Source of the DNA: Sphingomonas sp. ERG5
GTDB taxonomy: Bacteria; Pseudomonadota; Alphaproteobacteria; Sphingomonadales; Sphingomonadaceae
Reading direction: 5' to 3'
Length of the DNA: 64,000 nucleotides
Assembly (NCBI RefSeq): GCF_000803065.1
Contig: NZ_JSXI01000048.1
Location: 1 to 64,000 of the forward strand
Of the stretch, positions 58,116-64,000 are shown piece by piece. Below the pieces are notes generated by a model. That model had not been told where the DNA came from, did not search any database, and saw nothing but the letters and a program-made list of their open reading frames with translations. Position numbers and translations under genes: made by a program. How positions within the stretch are numbered: the first letter of the stretch is position 1; the number at the start of each line of letters is the position of its first letter.

Positions 58116-60587
58116 CTATGCGGCACGCGACACAAGTGTGTCTGGCGCCGTGTCGTCCAAAGGATAAAGCAAGTCCGCCAATGCCGCTCCAGCAATCGGC
58201 TTGGCCACCATTACATCCATACCGGATGCAATCAAGCGATCACGTTGCTCATCGTCGGGCGCGGCCCACAGGATGGCGGTCCGCGCACCACCCGCGGCAT
58301 CGGCGATCGTGCGCAACGCGCCATCGACATCACCGGTGGCCTTGATCGTGGTATCGTCGATCAGCACCTGATCGATACCGCCGTCCCGCAGCCGCTCCAC
58401 CGCTTCTTCGACCGACCCGGCAAAGACCACCGCACCGGCGCGTGCCTCAAGCACCGCGCGCAACATGCTGCGCGTGATCGGGCTGCGATCGACGATCAGC
58501 AGAGCGCCCTTCTCACTCTCCGCGCTCGCCATCGCCTCGGGCGCAGCGGCAAGCACCAGCGGCAGTTCGAGCGTGAAGGACGATCCAGCGCCGGGCGCGC
58601 TCTCGACCCGAACGTCACCATCCATCGCACGCGCGAGATTGCGGCAAATCGCCAGGCCGAGGCCAGTGCCACCGAACTTGCGCGTCGTGCCGGCATCGAC
58701 CTGGCGGAAGGATTCGAAGATGATGTCATATTTGTCGGCAGGGATACCGATGCCGGTATCGCTGACGGTGATCGTCAGCGTCGCGCCGACCGTTGCGACC
58801 CGCACCGTCACGCCGCCGGATTCGGTGAACTTCAACGCATTCGACAACAGGTTGAAGACGACCTGACGCAAGCGAGCGGCATCGCCCTGAATCCATCCGG
58901 GCGCGGCATCGAGATCGAGCGTGAAGCCGATGCCCCTGCCCCGGGCCTGCTCTTCCCACATTCGCGCCACATCACGCAGCGTCGCCTTCAAATCGAGCGG
59001 CACTGACTCGATCGTCATGTTGCCGGTCTCCATCTTGGCGACGTCGAGAATATCGTCGACCAGCGCGCGCATCGTCACGCCGGCGCTGTGCACCACACCG
59101 ATCCGGTCGCGCGTGGTCTCGCTGAGGGTGCGGTCCACCAACATCACCTGAGTCATGCCGAGAATGCCGTTGAGCGGCGTGCGGATCTCATGGCTGGTGG
59201 TGGCGAGGAATTCGGTCTTCGCGGCCAGCGCCTTGCCCAGCGCGTTGTTGGTCGCGGCGAGATCGATATTGGCGGCGCGCACTTCATTGCGGCTGCGGCG
59301 CAAGGTAACGATGCCATAAGCGAGCATCGACAGGATGACGAGCGTGATCACCGCGATGCCGATGAAGATGAATTGCTGGGTCTGCGCCCTGGCCCGTTCG
59401 AATTCGATATTGCGCTGCAGTTCGTCGGCCTTGAGCTTGGCGATGCGCAGCTCCTGATTGGCATAGTCGAACCGAGCCGCCATCAGCGCCGTATTGGTCG
59501 ATGTCGCCAGCTCGGTCGTCTGGTCGTCGAGCCGCTTCAGCGCCTCCAGGTGCGTCAATGCCGCGTCATTCATGCCCAGTTTGCGAAACACGTCATACGC
59601 GGTCTGATGGTTGGCGCGGAACGACAGGGTCGTCGTTGCCGGATCGATGCCCGCGAAGCTGCGCACGATCAGCTGCTGAGCCTGGGCAAGCCGGCCATGC
59701 TGCAGCGCCGCCTGCGCAGCGACGGCGGCGAACTGCGCATTGGCGGCGATGTCATTCGCACTCACCAGCTTCCAGCCTTCGCGGATCGTCGCGTCGGCCG
59801 CATCGAGCTTGTTCGCGACCAATTGCCCGCGCGCAATGTTGCGCATGATCTGCGCTTCCAGCCCGGGGCTGTTCATCGTCATGGCCAGGTCGAGCGCCTT
59901 GCGGAACTGCTCCTCGGCCTCGTCATAGCGCTGGAGTTCCTTGAACGCTTCGCCGCGGTTATTGTAGATCGACAGCTGCAGCTGCGGGTCGCCCTGATAC
60001 ACATCGAGCGCCTGGCCGTAATATTTCAGCGCGTTCTGATAATCCTTGGCCTCCTGATAGAGCGCCGCAATGCTGAGCAACGCGATCGCACGGCTGCGTG
60101 TCTCGCCGCTGTCGCGGAAGATATTGTGCGCCTGCTGATAATCGGCGAGCGCGGCCGACACTTCGGTCTTGGCCATATGCAGGCCGCCACGCGACAACAG
60201 CACATCGCCTTTCAGCTTGGTCGGCTTCTTTTCGGCGGCGAGCGCGGCAAGCGCACTGTTGATCAGGGGCCGTGCCTCGTCGATCTGATTCAGCCGCAGA
60301 TGAGCCTCGCCCTGCAGCCAGCGCGCCGTGGCGATACCGACGCTTTTCTGCGATCCGGCAAGCTGGGCCGCGGCCTTTTCGGCTTCCTGTGCCTTGACGA
60401 TGGTCTTGGCGGGATCAGCGAGCATCATTGCCTTGGCATCGGCAATCATCACGTCGAAGCGTGCGCCCGCGCTGGCCGCCGAGTCGCTGGCCGGCTGAGC
60501 GATCGCGTGCAATGGTGCGGCAACCCCGGCCAGGGCCAGAATGAGCAGCACATGCCGGAGCAGTGCGTGAAGGCGTGTCCCCGTCAT
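58116..60587 (-). CDS. TPR sensor hybrid histidine kinase
   Basis: Kinase of 823 residues. The signal peptide (about 1-30) and a periplasmic array of TPR-like helices (about 40-390, e.g. LYQEAKDYQNALKYYGQALD) precede one membrane helix (about 403-425). The HisKA domain has the phospho-His in SHEIRTPLNG (about 466). The ATPase domain has N, G1 and G2 boxes (NLLSNALKFTE, DTGIGIP, GTGLGLAI). A C-terminal receiver-like domain (about 700-815) keeps Asp in VLIDDT and Lys in VAKP but lacks a clear second acidic residue. TPR sensing of a peptide or cell-wall signal is possible. Confidence 0.9.
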   Translation of the reverse strand: MTGTRLHALLRHVLLILALAGVAAPLHAIAQPASDSAASAGARFDVMIADAKAMMLADPAKTIVKAQEAEKAAAQLAGSQKSVGIATARWLQGEAHLRLNQIDEARPLINSALAALAAEKKPTKLKGDVLLSRGGLHMAKTEVSAALADYQQAHNIFRDSGETRSRAIALLSIAALYQEAKDYQNALKYYGQALDVYQGDPQLQLSIYNNRGEAFKELQRYDEAEEQFRKALDLAMTMNSPGLEAQIMRNIARGQLVANKLDAADATIREGWKLVSANDIAANAQFAAVAAQAALQHGRLAQAQQLIVRSFAGIDPATTTLSFRANHQTAYDVFRKLGMNDAALTHLEALKRLDDQTTELATSTNTALMAARFDYANQELRIAKLKADELQRNIEFERARAQTQQFIFIGIAVITLVILSMLAYGIVTLRRSRNEVRAANIDLAATNNALGKALAAKTEFLATTSHEIRTPLNGILGMTQVMLVDRTLSETTRDRIGVVHSAGVTMRALVDDILDVAKMETGNMTIESVPLDLKATLRDVARMWEEQARGRGIGFTLDLDAAPGWIQGDAARLRQVVFNLLSNALKFTESGGVTVRVATVGATLTITVSDTGIGIPADKYDIIFESFRQVDAGTTRKFGGTGLGLAICRNLARAMDGDVRVESAPGAGSSFTLELPLVLAAAPEAMASAESEKGALLIVDRSPITRSMLRAVLEARAGAVVFAGSVEEAVERLRDGGIDQVLIDDTTIKATGDVDGALRTIADAAGGARTAILWAAPDDEQRDRLIASGMDVMVAKPIAGAALADLLYPLDDTAPDTLVSRAA

Positions 60588-60646
60588 GTCGTTACGGTTC
60601 TGATCCAGATAGCTTAAGGTCAGGCTAAAAAAGCGCCGATTTGGCG

Positions 60647-62116
60647 TTATCCGCTTTTCCAGAAGCTTGCCGGCCGCTTGAACATCGACGGCGCGCTATC
60701 CTCTTCGGGGCGAAGCTTGTCGTCGCGCAGGAACTGGCGGAAGGCATCGATCGAGATCGGGCGGCTGATCAGATACCCCTGCACCATGTCGCAGCCCATC
60801 ACGGTCAACAGCGCCATTGCCGCCTGAGTCTCGACCCCTTCGGCGGTGACTTCCATCTCCAGCGCATGGGCGAGGTCGATGGTCGAACGGACGATCAACG
60901 GGTCGCGATTGCTGCTGGTCAGCTGCAGCACGAACATCTTGTCGATCTTCAGTTCGCGCGCGGGCAATTGCTTCAGATAGGCAAGCGACGACAGGCCCGC
61001 GCCATAATCATCGATCGCGATGGTGATGCCGACATCGGCGAAGGTCTGCAGATTGGCGATCGCGCTCTGCGGATCGCGAATGACCGAGGTCTCGGTAATC
61101 TCGAACCCGATCCGGGCGGCATTGTCGCACACCCTGGCGCACGCCTCCGCGACAAAAGCGCTATCGGCGAGCAACTGCCCGGAGATATTGATGAAGATGG
61201 TCAGGTCGTGCCCGTCGGCAGCCAATGTCCGCTGATCCTCGATCACCTTGTCGAGCGTCCAGAGCGTCAAAGGCCCAATCTCGCCGATTTCCTCGGCGAG
61301 CGGGATGAAGTCGCCAGGCAGGACAAGACCGCGGGTCGGATGCTGCCAGCGGACCAGCGCTTCGGCACTGGAAATTTCCTGGCGGCGGACATGAACCTTG
61401 GGCTGATATTGCAGGAACATCTCGCCATTGGCGATCGCGGCGCCCAGTTCGCGAGTCAGGGTGAGCCGGTCGAACGCTGGCGTGCCCATCGACAGGTCGC
61501 GGATCACGGTCACCTGCTCGTCATGCGCCTGATCGAGCGCGCTCTCGGTTTCTTCGGCCAGCCGCACATCCTCGGTCGCACCGATCGGCGCAGCCGCGGC
61601 GCCGAACAGCATGCGCACCTCATGCGGCTCGCCGTCGATATTGATCGGCGCGGCAAATATTTCGGTCAGCGTCGCGATCGCTCGCTCCAGATCGGTAATC
61701 GCGTCACCCTCGAAACCGAATTCGACCATCGACCGCCCGACCACCGACACGCGCGCGTTGCTCAGCACCGCAGCGATCTGACCACAAATGTCGAAGGCGA
61801 GCCGATCGGCGCGGCCGCGACCAAGATGACGGCGCAGCGCAGCGAAATTGGCAACTTCGCTCAGGCACAGAAATTGCCATGCCTTGGCCGGCCGCGGGCC
61901 GGGTCCGTCCGACCATTCGAGATTACCGACGATCGACATGCGCCGCGCGGCGCGAAACGCATCCATACCGCCATGCACGTCCGCACTTGGCTCGATTCGG
62001 GCGTTCTGAGCCACGATCAACGGCGTCGAAACACGCAGTTGCGCCCCGCTTCGCACGGCATGGGGACCTGGTCCCGAATCTCTGGAAACGCGCGCCATCA
62101 TCCCGGGGGCTATCAT
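60647..62116 (-). CDS. EAL-domain c-di-GMP phosphodiesterase with degenerate GGDEF
   Basis: Protein of 489 residues. The N-terminal half is a GGDEF-like domain without the GGDEF motif (the matching place reads VEFGFEGDAI). The C-terminal EAL domain is complete: AEALVRW (about 253), N in FINISGQ, E in FEITETS, DDYGAG and K in LKIDKMF, with EGVET near the end. It should hydrolyse c-di-GMP. It lies 59 bp from the histidine kinase gene on the same strand, so it may read the same signal. Confidence 0.9.
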   Translation of the reverse strand: MIAPGMMARVSRDSGPGPHAVRSGAQLRVSTPLIVAQNARIEPSADVHGGMDAFRAARRMSIVGNLEWSDGPGPRPAKAWQFLCLSEVANFAALRRHLGRGRADRLAFDICGQIAAVLSNARVSVVGRSMVEFGFEGDAITDLERAIATLTEIFAAPINIDGEPHEVRMLFGAAAAPIGATEDVRLAEETESALDQAHDEQVTVIRDLSMGTPAFDRLTLTRELGAAIANGEMFLQYQPKVHVRRQEISSAEALVRWQHPTRGLVLPGDFIPLAEEIGEIGPLTLWTLDKVIEDQRTLAADGHDLTIFINISGQLLADSAFVAEACARVCDNAARIGFEITETSVIRDPQSAIANLQTFADVGITIAIDDYGAGLSSLAYLKQLPARELKIDKMFVLQLTSSNRDPLIVRSTIDLAHALEMEVTAEGVETQAAMALLTVMGCDMVQGYLISRPISIDAFRQFLRDDKLRPEEDSAPSMFKRPASFWKSG

Positions 62117-62176
62117 GTGACGCTAAAGGAACTCTTAAACTGCCGCGCCGGATCCCTGCAAAGCCCGGAAATCCGA

Positions 62177-62205
62177 TTGCTTTATCCTTAAAAAACCATT
62201 AATAA
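62177..62205 (+). promoter_or_regulatory. candidate strong promoter of the tiny ORF
   Basis: TTGCTT (62177-62182), a 17-base spacer, then TAATAA (62200-62205) in an AT-rich stretch. The predicted transcription start falls at the following palindrome. On the minus strand this segment also includes the EAL leader. Confidence 0.55.
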
Positions 62206-62211
62206 TCACAA

Positions 62212-62227
62212 GCACTCAGCTGAGTGC
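62212..62227. promoter_or_regulatory. perfect 16-bp palindrome at the predicted transcription start
   Basis: GCACTCAGCTGAGTGC is a perfect dyad located where transcription from TTGCTT/TAATAA should begin, 17 bp before the tiny ORF start. It could be an operator for a dimeric repressor, or a hairpin with an AGCT loop at the RNA 5' end. Confidence 0.55.
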
Positions 62228-62244
62228 AACAAGGGAGAAAGCAT

Positions 62245-62298
62245 ATGCTCAAGTTCATTCTTGCGCTGGTTTACGGCGAACTGATCCGCCCCTGGTAA
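62245..62298 (+). CDS. 17-residue peptide ORF, unknown function
   Basis: ATG at 62245 preceded by AAGGGAGAAAGCAT, a very good ribosome site with GGGAG 7 bases away. It encodes MLKFILALVYGELIRPW and a TAA stop. The peptide is amphipathic or hydrophobic with a charged C-terminal half ending in Trp. Promoter, palindrome, ribosome site and downstream hairpins are all in order, so a real small gene (or the coding part of a small RNA) is likely. No homologue is recognised by me. It is too short for most gene finders. Confidence 0.5.
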   Translation: MLKFILALVYGELIRPW

Positions 62299-62479
62299 GC
62301 CAGACAATCGGTCCGGCACCTGGCTAAACAGGCTGTTTTCAGAATAGCTTAGCCAAGGGTCGGATCGATGTTTTCGATTTCGGGTGCGTTGAATTTCCGC
62401 CCCGCCACGACTTGCAAGACAAGTCGGTGTTCCAGCTCGAGTCCCGATTCGGGACTTGCGTATTTTCCGCATCTCGAGC
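62298..62479 (+). ncRNA. structured segment after the tiny ORF (possible sRNA 3' part)
   Basis: Several stems are visible. AGCCAG/CTGGCT (62298-62303 with 62320-62325) is an alternative to GGCTAA/TTAGCC (62322-62327 with 62349-62354). CGACTTG/CAAGTCG is at 62408-62426. A compact three-way junction spans 62435-62479: GCTCGA/TCGAGC closes GTCCCG-ATT-CGGGAC and TGCG-loop-CGCA. No open frame explains this. It could be the 3' part of a dual-function small RNA, or the argE transcript end read on the other strand. Confidence 0.4.
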
Positions 62480-62530
62480 GCCATTCCGGCACCAATTTAA
62501 TTGAGCGTATTATTTGGTAGACGCCGTTTT

Positions 62531-63703
62531 TCAGCGTCGAACCGCCTCAAACAGCCGTGCCATGAACGCCGCACCGCGCTCCAGTTGAGCGATTTCGAGA
62601 TATTCGTCGGGCTGATGCGCCTGCTCGATCGAGCCCGGACCGCAGATCACGACCGAGAATCCCGCTTCCTGAAACTGCCCCGCCTCGGCCGCATAGGACA
62701 CGACGCGCGCCGGACCATTATCGCCCGCCAGGCGCCGCGTGAGCAGTTCGGCGGCGCCACCAGGCTCGGGCGCGAAGGACGGCGTGGTCGATCGCCGTAC
62801 CAGCTCCACCCCGGCCCCGGCGAAGCGCGCGCGCAGCAGCCCATCCTGCCGAGTGCATTCGGCGACGAACGGCGCGATGATGGCGTCGGGATCCTGACCC
62901 GGCGGGACGCGCAGATCGAAGATGAAAGTGCACTCGCGCGCCAGGATATTGACCGCGGTGCCGCCATTGATCTGGCCGATCGTCAGGGTCGCATGGCCCG
63001 GGCAATACAACGATGCGGGGTCGGCATGATGCTCCAGCGCCTGCGCGATTCCGGCAAGCTGGTTCATCAGGCCGACCGCGACCATGTTCGCCGAAATGCC
63101 GAGATGCGTCAGGCTCGAATGCGCCTCATGCCCGGTCACGGTTACGCGCCAGCTCGAAATACCCTTATGGCCGCTCACCACCTCCATATTGGTCGGCTCG
63201 CCCACCACCACCGCCGCCGGTGGCGGTAGCTCGGTCACCAGTTCGCGGATCATCGACGGCGCACCAAGGCACCCGATCTCCTCGTCATAGGAAAAGGCGA
63301 AGTGCACCGGCCGGGCATTGTCCGCCCGCGCGAAGTCAGGCGCCGTCGCCAGCGCCAGCGCGAGGAAGCCCTTCATGTCGCACGTGCCCCGCCCATGCAG
63401 GCGATCGCCGCGCCGGGTCAGCACGAACGGGTCGCTGCTCCAGGGCTGGCCATCGACCGGCACGACATCGGTATGCCCCGACAAGACAACACCACCCGGA
63501 ACCGATGGTCCGAGCGTGGCGTAGAGATTGGCCTTGGTCCCTTCCGGATTTGCGACGCGGCGCGAGGCAACGCCCAGGCCATTCAGCATTGCCTCGACAT
63601 ATTCGATCAACGCCAGATTCGAATCGCGCGACGTGGTGTCGAAGGCAACCAGCCGGGCAAGATGCTCGGTAGCGGCGGCATTGATCTCGGCTGGCGTCAT
63701 CAC
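62531..63703 (-). CDS. argE: acetylornithine deacetylase
   Basis: M20 peptidase-family deacetylase of 390 residues, making ornithine from N-acetylornithine. Metal ligands are visible in LSGHTDVVPV (His), RGTCDMKGFLA (Asp), DEEIGCLGA (Glu-Glu) and a C-terminal GPGSIEQAHQPDEYL (His). Length and the CDMKGF signature fit ArgE rather than DapE. It stands alone on the minus strand; its upstream side holds the AACAGC repeat B. Confidence 0.92.
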   Translation of the reverse strand: MMTPAEINAAATEHLARLVAFDTTSRDSNLALIEYVEAMLNGLGVASRRVANPEGTKANLYATLGPSVPGGVVLSGHTDVVPVDGQPWSSDPFVLTRRGDRLHGRGTCDMKGFLALALATAPDFARADNARPVHFAFSYDEEIGCLGAPSMIRELVTELPPPAAVVVGEPTNMEVVSGHKGISSWRVTVTGHEAHSSLTHLGISANMVAVGLMNQLAGIAQALEHHADPASLYCPGHATLTIGQINGGTAVNILARECTFIFDLRVPPGQDPDAIIAPFVAECTRQDGLLRARFAGAGVELVRRSTTPSFAPEPGGAAELLTRRLAGDNGPARVVSYAAEAGQFQEAGFSVVICGPGSIEQAHQPDEYLEIAQLERGAAFMARLFEAVRR

Positions 63704-64000
63704 CCCTGCCTTAGCGACACTCCCGCCGGTCGCCTAGAACCGATCGGCCAACAGCGACGAGTCGCATCAGGATGGGCGCCCCATCGGATGCTGTTTCACG
63801 CTGTTTTTCCGCGGCATTTTTTTCCGATGCTGTTAAGTTGGATTTTCGGCGATAATTCACCGCATCTTTTCAAACAGTTATGATCAAAAATGCTGTTATG
63901 GAATAACAGCATGCGGAACAGCAATAACAGCATCGCGATTCCCGCTGTTCGCGCCGGAACAGCACGCGGCGCATGGTTCATTGATTTGTACAATTGAGAA
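63704..64000. other. intergenic end of window with repeat copy B
   Basis: About 300 bp upstream of argE. Apart from the repeat at 63818-63963 no gene was recognised. Short minus-strand frames here arise from the repeat. Confidence 0.5.
63818..63963 (+). repeat. AACAGC-word iterated element, copy B
   Basis: The T-tract and the 22-nt block at 63827-63848 are identical to 21441-21462. The palindrome ATGCTGTTAT (63890-63899), GGA, ATAACAGCAT (63903-63912) follows. Direct AACAGC words start at 63905, 63917, 63926 and 63958, with an inverted GCTGTT at about 63944. Order and orientation match copy A, about 42 kb away. The segments between shared blocks differ, so selection seems to act on the word, the palindrome and the left block. 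Confidence 0.75.

Larger units (their letters stand above)
62117..62530. other. intergenic region with tiny gene and structured DNA
   Basis: 414 bp between the EAL gene start and the argE stop. It holds a candidate plus-strand promoter (62177-62205), a perfect palindrome (62212-62227), a 17-codon ORF (62245-62298) and a cluster of hairpins (62298-62479). All four are listed separately. Confidence 0.6.

Noticed and set aside
62245..62354. Leader peptide with transcription attenuator
   Set aside because: Alternative hairpins exist after the 17-codon ORF, but no plus-strand gene follows (argE is on the minus strand), and the peptide has no run of one amino acid.
1..64000. CRISPR array, prophage, integrative element or insertion sequence
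   Set aside because: No regular repeat-spacer array, transposase, integrase, phage structural gene or tRNA with an att duplication was seen on either strand.

Overview
The window is GC-rich chromosomal DNA of an alphaproteobacterium, most likely a sphingomonad (Sphingomonadales). The evidence is two large TonB-dependent receptors, a FecI/FecR pair, a MucR/Ros regulator, many scavenging operons and the conserved run methyltransferase / comF / grxC / nitrilase / DUF1178. No rRNA, tRNA, CRISPR array, transposase or integrase was seen. The genus is inference.

Layout. (1) 0.1-1.6 kb: FecR anti-sigma and ECF sigma factor; their receptor would lie off the left edge. (2) 2.4-15.7 kb: a minus-strand catabolic operon (DUF2817 peptidase, MFS permease, aldehyde dehydrogenase, GMC alcohol oxidoreductase, M20 amidohydrolase) with an AraC regulator. 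It is divergent from a TonB receptor, two DUF3089 hydrolases and a small probable lipoprotein. The gene set resembles sphingomonad polyethylene-glycol (peg) operons but has amidohydrolases instead of an acyl-CoA ligase. (3) 15.8-21.1 kb: a decayed TonB-receptor 5' end, a GH78-like alpha-L-rhamnosidase with a GPH sugar symporter, and a TetR regulator. (4) 21.9-24.4 kb: Lrp divergent from a leucine-type dehydrogenase and a small ACT-like protein, then a MucR regulator.

(5) 24.8-46.1 kb is the most interesting part and looks like a D-amino-acid / muropeptide salvage island. It has a TonB receptor, a membrane serine hydrolase and a seven-gene operon (DUF1611/DgcN-like, YkvI-like transporter, alpha/beta hydrolase, N-acyl-D-amino-acid deacylase-like, serine hydrolase, dipeptide-epimerase/DgcA-like, amidohydrolase). 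Then come an XRE-cupin regulator, an atypical class A beta-lactamase-like protein, a class C serine hydrolase fused to a VanX-type D,D-dipeptidase, and an alpha/beta hydrolase. The receptor gene and the membrane hydrolase gene share a two-part AT-rich motif. Related palindromes precede the seven-gene operon and the XRE gene, which suggests one regulon.

(6) 46.1-63.7 kb: DUF4403 protein; a redox operon (two OsmC proteins, FMN reductase, two pirins) divergent from LysR; housekeeping genes around comF; DUF1223 and AraC; a TPR-histidine kinase, response regulator and EAL phosphodiesterase; a tiny 17-codon ORF with a good promoter, operator-like palindrome and ribosome binding site, followed by strongly foldable DNA; and argE.

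Intergenic DNA carries several repeat families. One is an element built on the word AACAGC (two copies about 42 kb apart). A structurally similar element is built on a different word, CTGCGGGAG. Both have a palindrome of the word followed by direct copies, many spaced close to one helical turn.
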